DNA from: Maribacter algarum (ex Lu et al. 2025) (nom. illeg.)
GTDB lineage: Bacteria > Bacteroidota > Bacteroidia > Flavobacteriales > Flavobacteriaceae
Length of the DNA: 64,000 bases
Assembly: GCA_947495915.1 (NCBI GenBank)
Contig: CANMAW010000007.1
Span: 124,001 to 188,000 of the forward strand
Direction: 5' to 3'
Positions 46,043-55,259 of the stretch are shown one piece after another. The notes beneath the pieces are model-generated. The model saw only the letters and a program-made list of their open reading frames with translations, was not told the DNA's origin and did no database searches. The position numbers and the translations under genes were made by a program. Each line of letters starts with the position of its first letter. The first letter of the stretch is position 1.

Positions 46043-47515
46043 TTAGTCTTGAATAATTTCAGTCAACAATATCGTACTATCTTTTAGGCGAACTTGTAAC
46101 CACCGATGCAGCTTTTTTGCATCTTTTACAATTTCAACTCTTCGCGCATCTCGCTTCCATTTTGCTTCAAAAACTGACACCGTATCCTGCTTTTTAAAAT
46201 CCGTTCGAATCGCATTTGAAAATGCCAAATATTCTAGATTTTCGTAACTTGCTTGTGCTTCTTTACTAATATCTTGAAAAGGAATCTGTTTCGCATTAAG
46301 CTTATTGAGTCTTTTCAGCTCTGATTCTAAAAATAGAATTCTTGCATCTTTATCTACTAAAGCATTTTTTTGAGATTGGTACAATTCTTCTACATATTTG
46401 AGTTGATTGCCCTGTTCACCTTGAGAACCTTGAATAATTTTTAAATCACAATTTTCAAGGTCATCATAATTGCTCATATTAGCTTGCCATGTAGCAATAA
46501 CTCCATCAGGAACGCCTTCATTTCCCATAAAAATTAATTCTATGGTTGACTCTTCATCTCGGTTATAATTCAAAACAGACAAATCTTTTAAAAACCTGCC
46601 ATCTTTTGTAAACTTGTACGGCGTAATATTTTCTTCGATAAAAGAATTAGCGTCACTTTTAAACTTAAATTCTTGATATACGCCCCAGAATATCCAGCCG
46701 GCAGGAATCATCACTGCTAGTGCGGTTAACGAAACTAAACGTGCAATTAATCGTCTTCTCTTCGAATTCGCATAACGAACCATTGGAAAACGTAAAATTT
46801 TAAGTACTAAGAAGGTGGCTAAGCCTATGAAAATTGTATTTATTCCGAAAAGTAATAAGGCACCACCAGCATAATCCCAACGACCAATTGCTAAGCCAAA
46901 ACCTACCGTACATAATGGCGGCATTAAAGCGGTTGCAATAGCGACCCCAAAAATAACACTTGCGATTGTTCCCTTTTTAGCTCTGGCAATTACCAAAGCC
47001 AATCCACCGAAAAAAGCAATTAAAACATCACGTATATCAGGTTTGGTACGGGCTAATAATTCTGAAGATTCTTCTTGTAAAGGAAATACGGCAAAAAACA
47101 GATAGGCTGTTAAGACACTTAAAACAACCATAACGGTTAAATTTTTTAAAGATCGTCTTAGTGTATCAATATCATTAATCGCCAACGACATACCCATACC
47201 TAAGATTGGGCCCATTAGCGGAGATATTAACATAGCCCCGATGACAACAGCCGTTGAATTCGCATTCAAACCAACCGAAGCAATAAATATAGAGCAGATT
47301 AGAATCCAAGACGTATGTCCTTTGAAAGGTATATCGGCAATAATAGCTTCTTTCGTAGCTTCTTGATCTGTATTCTTTCGAATGTCTAAAAGTTCAGAAA
47401 GAAACTTTTTAGTACTACCCAATAAACCCTGAAAGTCTTTTTTTACTTCTTGTTTACTTTCTATTGGCTCGTCATCGGTTGGTGTAATATTGTCTTGACC
47501 TAAGTCTTCGCTCAT
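46043..47515 (-). CDS. DUF389 (TIGR00341) membrane protein
   Basis: 490 aa. About six membrane helices between residues 70 and 290, with 'AVVIGAMLISPLMGPILGMG' and 'ATALMPPLCTVGFGLA', both typical of DUF389. A soluble region with a coiled-coil stretch ('EELYQSQKNALVDKDARI') fills the C-terminal part. Function unknown. It starts 3 bp after manC ends. Confidence 0.9.
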   Translation of the reverse strand: MSEDLGQDNITPTDDEPIESKQEVKKDFQGLLGSTKKFLSELLDIRKNTDQEATKEAIIADIPFKGHTSWILICSIFIASVGLNANSTAVVIGAMLISPLMGPILGMGMSLAINDIDTLRRSLKNLTVMVVLSVLTAYLFFAVFPLQEESSELLARTKPDIRDVLIAFFGGLALVIARAKKGTIASVIFGVAIATALMPPLCTVGFGLAIGRWDYAGGALLLFGINTIFIGLATFLVLKILRFPMVRYANSKRRRLIARLVSLTALAVMIPAGWIFWGVYQEFKFKSDANSFIEENITPYKFTKDGRFLKDLSVLNYNRDEESTIELIFMGNEGVPDGVIATWQANMSNYDDLENCDLKIIQGSQGEQGNQLKYVEELYQSQKNALVDKDARILFLESELKRLNKLNAKQIPFQDISKEAQASYENLEYLAFSNAIRTDFKKQDTVSVFEAKWKRDARRVEIVKDAKKLHRWLQVRLKDSTILLTEIIQD

Positions 47516-47518
47516 ATA

Positions 47519-48598
47519 TTATGCAAATTGATCGCCAAAGGTATCTTTTACCTTATTTAGCACTTGTTTTATATCTTGTTCTTTTGACTTTGGATAGATT
47601 AGCAAAACCTCCTCTTTATCAACTATAATATAATCATTTAATCCATCTACAACAACAACCTTTCCTTTTGGAGAACGAATCATGTTACCAGAGGCGTCTT
47701 CTGCCAAAAGCTGCGCGCCAACGACCGCATTATCTGCTGACCCATCATTCATCTTGTCGTACAACGACCCCCAAGTACCTAAATCATTCCAATCAAAGGT
47801 TGCCGGAAGCACAAAAATAGATTTAGAATTTTCTAAAATAGCATAATCTATAGAAATATTCTCGGCTTTTGGATAGTTCTCTTTAATAAATGCAGACTCA
47901 TCAGAAGTATTATAACATGACATTCCGGCATCAAACAATTCAAACTGTTCTTTTTGAAAATTCTGAAAAGCCTTAACAATTGTTTTTACGCTCCACATAA
48001 AAATACCCGCATTCCATAAGAAATTACCTTGTGCTAAAAAGTCTTTAGCCGTTTCGTAATCAGGTTTTTCCCTAAATTGATTTACTTTTTTGACACCTTC
48101 ACCACTGTTCTTATCAAATTCAATATAACCAAAACCTGTATTTGGAAAGGAGGGTTTAATACCTAAGGTGCAAAGTACCTCTTCGTTCTCACATTTTGTA
48201 AAACAAGTGGTTACATCTTTGGCAAATGCATCTTCATCTTCTATCCAATGATCACTTGGTGCCACAATCATTACCCCATTCGGATTCATTTTTTGAATTT
48301 TCAATGCGGCATACAAAATACATGGTGCAGTATTTCTCATTGCCGGTTCTAAAACAACTTGCTCTTGTTTTACCATAGGCAATTGTTCTAATACAAGATC
48401 GTTATAACGTTCATTCGTAAGTATTAGAATATTTTCTGTTGGCACAAATTTATTGAGCCTTTTAAACGTTTTTTGAATTAGGGTATCGCCTGTGCCAAGC
48501 ATGTCATGAAACTGCTTGGGGTAATCTGAAGTGCTAATAGGCCAAAATCTTGAACCTACACCACCGGCCATTAACACTGCATAATAATTTTTATTCAT
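47519..48598 (-). CDS. manC: mannose-1-phosphate guanylyltransferase
   Basis: 359 aa. Nucleotidyltransferase with 'LMAGGVGSRFWPIS' at the N-terminus and 'IDYAILE' near residue 240, and no C-terminal isomerase (cupin) domain. It makes GDP-mannose for surface glycans. Part of a close row SprT-like - manC - DUF389 (gaps 3 bp). Confidence 0.95.
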   Translation of the reverse strand: MNKNYYAVLMAGGVGSRFWPISTSDYPKQFHDMLGTGDTLIQKTFKRLNKFVPTENILILTNERYNDLVLEQLPMVKQEQVVLEPAMRNTAPCILYAALKIQKMNPNGVMIVAPSDHWIEDEDAFAKDVTTCFTKCENEEVLCTLGIKPSFPNTGFGYIEFDKNSGEGVKKVNQFREKPDYETAKDFLAQGNFLWNAGIFMWSVKTIVKAFQNFQKEQFELFDAGMSCYNTSDESAFIKENYPKAENISIDYAILENSKSIFVLPATFDWNDLGTWGSLYDKMNDGSADNAVVGAQLLAEDASGNMIRSPKGKVVVVDGLNDYIIVDKEEVLLIYPKSKEQDIKQVLNKVKDTFGDQFA

Positions 48599-48601
48599 AT
48601 T

Positions 48602-49204
48602 TTAATTTTTTATCATTTCTACTTCAGCATTGGGTTGAAACAAGAACATTCTTCCAGTATTCAATTCAATACATTCGTATCGCTTAACCCGTTTATTTCC
48701 TTTTTTAAATAGCTTACCGTTATGAATGCGAAAAACACTACCAAGAGGTAATTCAAAAACGTAAGAATTTTCTGATTGTTGTGTGTCAAATTGCTTCAAT
48801 GCAATTGACAATTGTGCGTCTGTACTACTACTCGCTTTCGGATTTCTAAAATGTTTTGCCAATAGTGGCAACAATTTCGATGGAAAAACCTCAGGTCTTA
48901 AAAATGGTAGCATCAAATATTGAAAAGTTTGTTTCCATTCTTTTCCATGGGGCTTAATTCTTCTTCCAAATTTTTCGAAAGCAACTAAATGTGCAATTTC
49001 ATGAATTAAGGTTATTAAGAATCGATATTGGTTTAGTGTTGCATTTACAGTTATAAGGTGTCTGCCATCTGGCATTCTTCTGTAATCACCATGTCTAGTG
49101 ACCCTTTCATTTACTATTTTTAAATGAACACCCGTGTCTTTAATCAATTCTAAACACGAATTAACAGCACGTTCCGGTAGATATTTTTTTAAGATCATAT
49201 CCAT
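48602..49204 (-). CDS. SprT-like zinc metalloprotease domain protein
   Basis: 200 aa from the ATG at 49204; the track starts at a TTG three codons earlier. The zinc motif 'HEIAHLVAFEKFG' is near residue 68, followed by 'KPHGKEWKQTF' typical of SprT/Spartan domains. The C-terminal part has a small beta region ('YECIELNTGRMFLF'). It may cut DNA-protein crosslinks by analogy with Spartan; that is not shown for the bacterial proteins. Confidence 0.9.
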   Translation of the reverse strand: MDMILKKYLPERAVNSCLELIKDTGVHLKIVNERVTRHGDYRRMPDGRHLITVNATLNQYRFLITLIHEIAHLVAFEKFGRRIKPHGKEWKQTFQYLMLPFLRPEVFPSKLLPLLAKHFRNPKASSSTDAQLSIALKQFDTQQSENSYVFELPLGSVFRIHNGKLFKKGNKRVKRYECIELNTGRMFLFQPNAEVEMIKN

Positions 49205-49258
49205 CGTATACAAAAATAGTACTTTTAGACGTCGTCAATTCACTGAATGCTCATTGTT

Positions 49259-49879
49259 ATGAAAAAAATTAGTTTCGTACTTACCGTATTTCTTTTAATA
49301 GGGTGTAATCAAAAAATTCTAAAATCAAAATGGACACGTGAAATTGCGCCCAACAATTTTACAGTTCGGTTCGAAACCTCTAAAGGCGCATTCGATGTCG
49401 AAGTAGAACGCGAATGGAGCCCCAAGGCGGTAGATAGATTTTACCAACAAGTGAAATACAAGTTTTTTGAAAATGCTGTTTTCTATAGAGTCATTCCAAA
49501 TTTTGTTGCGCAATTCGGAAGTAGTGATACCGTAAAAATCAAAGCTTGGAGCAAGTATAAAATTCCTGACGAGAAAGTGATTTTAAGTAATACTAAAGGC
49601 ACCCTTAGTTATGCACGTTCAACGAAAGAAACCAGAGGATCAGAACTCTACTTTAATTTAGCAGATAATACCAGATTAGACACCCTAAATTATAATGAAG
49701 TAACGGGTTTTCCTTCTTTTGGCAAAGTAACTAACGGCTTAGCTGTGGTTTCTGAAATCTATTCAGACTATGAGGCTAATTCTGTTCGTAAATTAAATTT
49801 GTTATATTCAGACAGAAAGAAATACCTTGAGGAATTTTCAAAGCTAGACACTATTCAAAAAGTATACTTTATTAAATAA
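49259..49879 (+). CDS. cyclophilin-type peptidyl-prolyl isomerase, lipoprotein
   Basis: 206 aa from the ATG at 49259 (MKKISFVLTVFLLIGC), which gives a clean lipobox; the track starts four codons earlier. The cyclophilin core shows 'GAFDVEVEREWSPKAVDRFY', 'FYRVIPNFVAQFG' and 'FGKVTNGLAVVSEI'. It would help fold secreted proteins at the membrane. Confidence 0.9.
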   Translation: MKKISFVLTVFLLIGCNQKILKSKWTREIAPNNFTVRFETSKGAFDVEVEREWSPKAVDRFYQQVKYKFFENAVFYRVIPNFVAQFGSSDTVKIKAWSKYKIPDEKVILSNTKGTLSYARSTKETRGSELYFNLADNTRLDTLNYNEVTGFPSFGKVTNGLAVVSEIYSDYEANSVRKLNLLYSDRKKYLEEFSKLDTIQKVYFIK

Positions 49880-49893
49880 TTATCATTCAAAAA

Positions 49894-50571
49894 TTATGGT
49901 GTAGAATTTGACACTTGTAACAATTTTCCATTATACATTTTGTGACCAGTTAGCGCAAATTCTTTAATATAACTTGCCATTTCAAGTGCTGTAACTGGGG
50001 CTTGATACCCAGGAAATGCTTCTTCTAACATTTCAGTTTGAACTGCACCTAAAGCCAATACATTGAATGAAGGACCAGACTCTTTAAACTCTTCTGCCCA
50101 TAATTCAGTTAAGGTTATGACAGCAGCTTTACTTGAACTATAAGCCGACAAACCAGGAAACTTCATGCTTCCCTGAACACCTCCCATAGAACTGATGGTA
50201 ACCACGTGACCTTCTTTTGACATTTTTGGTAAAACTACCTTTGTTACCGATGCTACTCCAAAAACATTCACCCTATATACCTCTTCAAACTCAGATGCCG
50301 AAGTTTCAATAAAAGGTTTATTCAACAATCTGCCTGCATTATTTATTAATATATCAACGGAAGCCCAATTATCTAAATAATCTTTCAAGGTTTTTAAATC
50401 AGAGGATATGGATAGATCAAATGGAAAAAATTCAATGTTTTTATGCGATAGCTTTGCAATTGGATCAACGTTACGAGATAAAGCCAAAACCTGATGACCT
50501 TCATTTGCCATTAGTTGCGCAAGTTCAAAACCAATACCTCTACTTGCACCAGTGATAATTACGTTTGCCAT
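49894..50571 (-). CDS. short-chain dehydrogenase/reductase
   Basis: 225 aa. NAD(P) motif 'GASRGIGFELA' at residues about 7-17, 'NNAG' near 77 and the catalytic Ser-Tyr-x3-Lys in 'AYSSSKAAV' near 148. Its start overlaps the stop of the M28 peptidase (TAATG), so the two are coupled. Substrate unknown. Confidence 0.93.
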   Translation of the reverse strand: MANVIITGASRGIGFELAQLMANEGHQVLALSRNVDPIAKLSHKNIEFFPFDLSISSDLKTLKDYLDNWASVDILINNAGRLLNKPFIETSASEFEEVYRVNVFGVASVTKVVLPKMSKEGHVVTISSMGGVQGSMKFPGLSAYSSSKAAVITLTELWAEEFKESGPSFNVLALGAVQTEMLEEAFPGYQAPVTALEMASYIKEFALTGHKMYNGKLLQVSNSTP

Positions 50572-51494
50572 TAGTTATATTTTATTTCTTGTTCTGAAGC
50601 ATTAACAATACCTTCCATCACAGGAATCAACTTATTAACAATCATTGCCATGTGATTAAAATTCATCAAACTATTTTCATCACCAACTTTATGATAGTGA
50701 TCAAAATTAGTAAAGTCAAAAGTAGAATACGTTTGCGATGGTACTGCAAATGCTTCATGAAAAGGATAATTATCTGATCGTTGAAATAGGTTAAACTCTT
50801 TGGCCTTCGGTAAAAACCCAGCTACTTTTTCTTCAGAATATGAATTACTTACATCGGCTAAATTTGACAATTCATAACCCGTTAAATACATTAAATAGTC
50901 TTTATCAACTAAAGGAACTCCAACCATCTCAAAATTTAACATGGCATACAGATTTAAATCAGCATTTTTAAGTTTTTCAGCTAGATGTTTCGATCCTAAT
51001 AGTCCTTTTTCTTCAGCACTAAATAAGGCAAAAATTATACTACGTTTGTTTGATTTAGCTCCTCCAAAGTATCGAGCCAACTCTAAAACCGTTGCTGTAC
51101 CAGAAGCATTATCATTGGCTCCATTCGCAATGGTATCTTCTGAATTAGACTGAGTTACTCCAATATGATCATAGTGTGCACCGATTATTACATATTCATT
51201 TTTAAGCTTCTTGTCTTTCCCTTCAATAAAACCAACGACATTATAGGCGACCTCATCAAAATTAGAAAGGGTATCACGGTAAGAATCAAAATAAGGATCA
51301 ATCTTATTTTTCTTAAAACTATCTTCAATAAAAGTCGCTGCAGCGGCAATTCCTTCAGTGCCCGCCTCTCTTCCTTTTAACTCATCTGATGCTAAAAAGC
51401 CCATAATACTTTCCATTTGCGCATTCGTAGAAGGCTCAGGCATAATTTTACAACTAATGATCAAAATTAACAGGCAAATTATAACATACTTCAT
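50571..51494 (-). CDS. M28 family zinc peptidase, lipoprotein
   Basis: 307 aa from the ATG at 51494 (MKYVIICLLILIISC), which gives a lipoprotein signal; the track's longer form is not supported. The zinc ligands are in 'IIGAHYDHIG', 'GANDNASGTATVLE' and 'FSAEEKGLLGS'. It is a likely aminopeptidase at the cell envelope. It is co-transcribed with the SDR gene. Confidence 0.92.
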   Translation of the reverse strand: MKYVIICLLILIISCKIMPEPSTNAQMESIMGFLASDELKGREAGTEGIAAAATFIEDSFKKNKIDPYFDSYRDTLSNFDEVAYNVVGFIEGKDKKLKNEYVIIGAHYDHIGVTQSNSEDTIANGANDNASGTATVLELARYFGGAKSNKRSIIFALFSAEEKGLLGSKHLAEKLKNADLNLYAMLNFEMVGVPLVDKDYLMYLTGYELSNLADVSNSYSEEKVAGFLPKAKEFNLFQRSDNYPFHEAFAVPSQTYSTFDFTNFDHYHKVGDENSLMNFNHMAMIVNKLIPVMEGIVNASEQEIKYN

Positions 51495-51521
51495 AGGTCT
51501 TGGTTTTGAACTTTTTAAAGA

Positions 51522-51553
51522 TAAAAAAAGCATCCGTTGTTTGACGGATGCTT
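51522..51553 (-). terminator. terminator of pdhA-pdhC
   Basis: AAGCATCCGT and ACGGATGCTT form a 10-bp stem followed by TTTTTTTATC on the minus strand, 26 bp after the pdhC stop. Confidence 0.9.
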
Positions 51554-51578
51554 CATCTATAAATTATAATATCTTTAA

Positions 51579-53216
51579 CTATGCCAACATAGTTACTGGG
51601 TTTTCTAAATAAGCTCTTAACGTTAACAAGAACTGGGCACCAGTAGCACCATCAACAGTTCTATGATCACAAGCTAAGGTTACTTTCATAGTATTACCTA
51701 CAACGATTTCACCATTGCGAACAACTGGTTTTTGAACAATTGCACCAACAGAAAGTATTGCTGAGTTTGGCTGATTAATTATAGAAGTGAACTCTACAAT
51801 ACCAAACATACCCAAGTTAGAAACCGTAAAGGTACTACCCTCCATTTCAGCTGGAGTCAACTTTTTATTTCTTGCTCTACCCGCTAAATCTTTTACGGAA
51901 CCTCCAATTTGAGTTAAACTCATTTGGTCTGCAAATTTTAATACCGGAACAACCAATCCATCAGGTACTGCAACAGCAACACCAATATGAACGTGCTGAT
52001 GATAAGTCATTGCATCATTACCCCATGTTGTATTGACCTGTGGATGTTTTTTTAAAGCCATTGCACAAGCCTTTACCACCATGTCGTTAAATGACACTTT
52101 AGTATCAGGCAAGTCGTTAATTCTTTTACGTGAAGCCATTGCTTCACTCATATCTACCTCAATATTTAAATAATAATGAGGAGCAGTAAATTTAGATTCT
52201 GAAAGGCGTTTTGCGATAACTTTACGCATCTGCGAGTTCTTAACCTCTTCAGTACCTTCTTGGCCTACAGGTAAATTTATTACTGGGGCAACTGCACTGC
52301 CTGAAACTGTTGATGACTGAGCAGCGGCTGGTGCTGATGTAGATGCTGAAGGAGTAAAATTCTCTACGTCTTTTTTAACAATTCTACCGTGATCACCTGA
52401 CCCACTTACATCTGCCAGATTAATACCTTTTTCCTTCGCTATTTTCTTTGCTAATGGTGAAGCAAAAATGCGCTTACCACTTTGTGATGGGGTATTTTCT
52501 TTTACTGATTCTGTTTTAGTTTCAGCTGGTTGAGCAGCAACTTTATCATCTGATTTAGAACTAACAGATGTAGATGCGCTGCCATTTAAAACAGCATCAA
52601 CATCAGTACCCTTAGGACCTATTACCGCTAAAACTTCATCAACAGGTGAAGATTCACCTTCTTTAATTCCAATATATAACAAGGTGCCTGAATAAAAAGA
52701 TTCAAACTCCATAGTTGCTTTATCGGTTTCTATTTCGGCCAGAATATCTCCTTCTTCAACAGTGTCACCAACATTTTTTAGCCATGCAGCTACAGTACCC
52801 TCTTCCATGGTATCACTCAAACGCGGCATTTTTATAACCTCAACACCTTCAGGTATCTCAGTCGCTTCACCAGTATTGGCAGGTGCTTCAGCCTCATCAG
52901 TTTTGGCAGCAGGTACTTCTTCTGCAGGAGAATCAGCGCCATTACTACTTCCATTTAAAATAGCCGAAATATCCTCACCTTCTTCACCTATTACCGCTAA
53001 TAAAACATCAACAGGAGCGGTATCACCCTCAGCCACACCTATATGCAATAAGGTACCTTCGTTAAAAGACTCAAATTCCATAGTAGCCTTATCGGTTTCT
53101 ATTTCTGCTAAAATGTCTCCCTCTTCTACCCTATCTCCTACTTTTTTCAACCAAGCGGCAACTGTACCTTCTTCCATGGTGTCGCTTAATCGGGGCATGT
53201 TTACTACTATTGCCAT
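51579..53216 (-). CDS. pdhC: pyruvate dehydrogenase E2 (dihydrolipoamide acetyltransferase)
   Basis: 545 aa. Two lipoyl domains, each with 'ETDKATMEFESF' (about residues 1-80 and 127-205), linked by Ala/Glu-rich spacers, an E3/E1-binding domain ('FASPLAKKIAKEKGI', about 250-285) and the catalytic domain ending with 'DHRTVDGATGAQFL'. It transfers the acetyl group to CoA. It is 8 bp after pdhA. The two lipoyl repeats are also near-identical at DNA level. Confidence 0.97.
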   Translation of the reverse strand: MAIVVNMPRLSDTMEEGTVAAWLKKVGDRVEEGDILAEIETDKATMEFESFNEGTLLHIGVAEGDTAPVDVLLAVIGEEGEDISAILNGSSNGADSPAEEVPAAKTDEAEAPANTGEATEIPEGVEVIKMPRLSDTMEEGTVAAWLKNVGDTVEEGDILAEIETDKATMEFESFYSGTLLYIGIKEGESSPVDEVLAVIGPKGTDVDAVLNGSASTSVSSKSDDKVAAQPAETKTESVKENTPSQSGKRIFASPLAKKIAKEKGINLADVSGSGDHGRIVKKDVENFTPSASTSAPAAAQSSTVSGSAVAPVINLPVGQEGTEEVKNSQMRKVIAKRLSESKFTAPHYYLNIEVDMSEAMASRKRINDLPDTKVSFNDMVVKACAMALKKHPQVNTTWGNDAMTYHQHVHIGVAVAVPDGLVVPVLKFADQMSLTQIGGSVKDLAGRARNKKLTPAEMEGSTFTVSNLGMFGIVEFTSIINQPNSAILSVGAIVQKPVVRNGEIVVGNTMKVTLACDHRTVDGATGAQFLLTLRAYLENPVTMLA

Positions 53217-53224
53217 CTAATTTC

Positions 53225-54220
53225 TTATTTATGTTCTACAAATGGAAAATCTTCTTGCTCATACACCATATCATATAATTGTTGAACTGGTGGATATTCT
53301 GATTCTTCGGCAAATTTCTCGCATTCTAACACACGAGCTTTCACCCTTTTATCTATCGCTTTAATTTCTTCCTCGGTAGCGTATTCTTTTTCTTTGATTA
53401 CGTCTAAAACTTGAGTAATAGGATCAATTTTCTTATACTCTTCTACTTCCTCCTTTGTTCTATAGTGCTGGGCATCAGACATAGAATGACCTCTATATCT
53501 ATATGTTTTCATTTCCAAGAAAGTTGGTCCTCCACCACTTCTAGCTCTCTCAATGGCTTTACTCATTTCTTCTGCTACAGTCACAGGGTTCATAGCATCT
53601 ACTGGTCCGCAAGGCATTTCGTAGCCTAACCCTAGTTTCCAAATATCAGTAGTGTAAGATGTTCGTGCTACAGAAGTTCCCATAGCGTAACCATTATTTT
53701 CACAAATAAAAACCACAGGTAATTGCCAAAGCATTGCCAAATTAAGTGCCTCGTGAAAAGCACCCTGTCTAACAGCTCCATCACCCATATAACATAGCGT
53801 TACATTATCTCTTCCGGCGTATTTATCTCCAAATGCCATACCAGCACCTAAAGGAATTTGGCCACCAACGATACCATGCCCTCCATGAAAGCGATGTTCT
53901 TTAGAAAAAATATGCATCGAACCTCCCATTCCTTTCGAAGTTCCGGTGACTTTACCATATAACTCCGCCATTACTTGCTTTGGATCAACACCCATACCAA
54001 TTGGTTGAACGTGATTTCTATAGGCTGTTATCATACGATCTTTGGTTAAATCCATCGCATGTAATGCTCCAGCTAAAACGGCTTCTTGACCGTTATATAA
54101 GTGTAAAAAACCTCTAACTTTTTGTTGAATATAAACGGCGGCTAATTTATCCTCGAACTTTCTCCAGAATAACATATCCTCATACCATTTTAGGTATACC
54201 TCTTTGGTGATTTTTTCCAT
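53225..54220 (-). CDS. pdhA: pyruvate dehydrogenase E1 component, alpha subunit
   Basis: 331 aa from the ATG at 54220 (MEKITKEVYLKWYEDM); the track's extra 31 residues are an AT-rich read-through. The thiamine pyrophosphate motif is 'GDGAVRQGAFHEALNLA' near residue 160, with 'FICENNGYAMGT' near 190. Works with PdhB, encoded 21 kb away. In an operon with pdhC. Confidence 0.97.
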   Translation of the reverse strand: MEKITKEVYLKWYEDMLFWRKFEDKLAAVYIQQKVRGFLHLYNGQEAVLAGALHAMDLTKDRMITAYRNHVQPIGMGVDPKQVMAELYGKVTGTSKGMGGSMHIFSKEHRFHGGHGIVGGQIPLGAGMAFGDKYAGRDNVTLCYMGDGAVRQGAFHEALNLAMLWQLPVVFICENNGYAMGTSVARTSYTTDIWKLGLGYEMPCGPVDAMNPVTVAEEMSKAIERARSGGGPTFLEMKTYRYRGHSMSDAQHYRTKEEVEEYKKIDPITQVLDVIKEKEYATEEEIKAIDKRVKARVLECEKFAEESEYPPVQQLYDMVYEQEDFPFVEHK

Positions 54221-54385
54221 TAACTTGATTTTTGTAGAAATTCCGAAAAAACGGAAAACAAAAATACATATTAAATTAATAGGGGAAAAAATTTGAAGAA
54301 AAAGCTTTAACAAAATTTCGTTGTTTCACAAAGCTGTTAAAATTTGTAAGATTCAATCATTAATCACCCTTTAAAAAATTAACAA

Positions 54386-54871
54386 TTAATCTAAAAACGA
54401 ACTATTAAATGCTAATGGTAGAATATCTGCAAGAGCGTTACATTTCAAGATTTGACCTGTTTCACCCATCATTAATATTGCTATTGGTTGTTCTTGTTTT
54501 ATTTCATATTCAGAGATTGCTTGTCTACAATTACCACAAGGTGCTGCCGGCTTATCAACTACATGATTTAAAGATGTTGCAGAAATAGCAATAGCCTGTA
54601 TTGGCACATTTGGAAATTTTGCGCCAGCATAAAAGATTGCGACACGCTCTGCGCACAAACCCGATGGATACGATGCATTTTCTTGATTACTACCAGTTAC
54701 AATTTCACCATTTGCTAATTGAATTGCAGCACCCACTTGAAAGCTAGAATAGGGCGCATAGGCATTGATTCGGGCATCTATTGCAGACAACATTAATTTT
54801 TGATGTTCGGCAGATAGCTCATGCAAATCATCAAAAATGGTAAGATCAAAACTAATTTTTTGTTTTTTCAT
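54386..54871 (-). CDS. cdd: cytidine deaminase
   Basis: 161 aa. Zinc-site motifs 'SYPSGLCAERVAIF' near residue 67 and 'PCGNCRQAISEY' near 110. It deaminates cytidine and deoxycytidine in salvage. Its start overlaps the end of the 103-aa membrane protein gene. Confidence 0.95.
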   Translation of the reverse strand: MKKQKISFDLTIFDDLHELSAEHQKLMLSAIDARINAYAPYSSFQVGAAIQLANGEIVTGSNQENASYPSGLCAERVAIFYAGAKFPNVPIQAIAISATSLNHVVDKPAAPCGNCRQAISEYEIKQEQPIAILMMGETGQILKCNALADILPLAFNSSFLD

Positions 54872-55179
54872 TTCGGAAAATATATATCAGCGAATGTACT
54901 TAATAGAATTAGAACAAGAATAACACTATGAATCAAGGTGATCTTTTTCTTTTTTTTAATAAAATGAATCATGGTGAAAATGAGCAACACAAAAGATATC
55001 AATCGAATCGCTGCTTTAATTACAGATTCAAGAACTAATGTCATTGACAATTGCTCTGCATTTACAACTCGCTTCGCCTCCGGAATATTTCGACCATCAA
55101 AATAGAATAGATAAATTACCAAAGACAAAAAACCTAAATTGAGTAGTAAAACGATTATTCTAAAAACACTCTTTTTCAA
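54868..55179 (-). CDS. small membrane protein of unknown function
   Basis: 103 aa, start TTG at 55179 (no good upstream ATG). Three hydrophobic segments (about residues 7-26, 54-75 and 80-98), with a lysine-rich turn 'KKKKKI' between the last two. I recognise no family. It overlaps cdd by 4 bp, and it follows the porV terminator, so it likely leads the cdd transcript. Confidence 0.65.
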   Translation of the reverse strand: MKKSVFRIIVLLLNLGFLSLVIYLFYFDGRNIPEAKRVVNAEQLSMTLVLESVIKAAIRLISFVLLIFTMIHFIKKKKKITLIHSVILVLILLSTFADIYFPK

Positions 55180-55204
55180 TACAAACTAATGGGTTAAAAA
55201 AAGA

Positions 55205-55237
55205 CCAAAAACAACAAAACCTGCAAAAAGCAGGTTT
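55205..55237 (-). terminator. terminator of porV
   Basis: AAACCTGC / GCAGGTTT, 8 bp with a 5-nt loop, then TGTTGTTTTTGG on the minus strand, 23 bp after the porV stop. Confidence 0.8.
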
Positions 55238-55259
55238 ATATTTTCATTTGCGAATTATT

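Noticed and set aside
51579-53216. Internal DNA repeat
   Set aside because: It is the pair of lipoyl domains of the E2 protein, a normal family feature, not a mobile or regulatory repeat.
52762-53220. 152-aa plus-strand ORF
   Set aside because: Antisense to the two lipoyl domains of pdhC; its repeat only mirrors that duplication.
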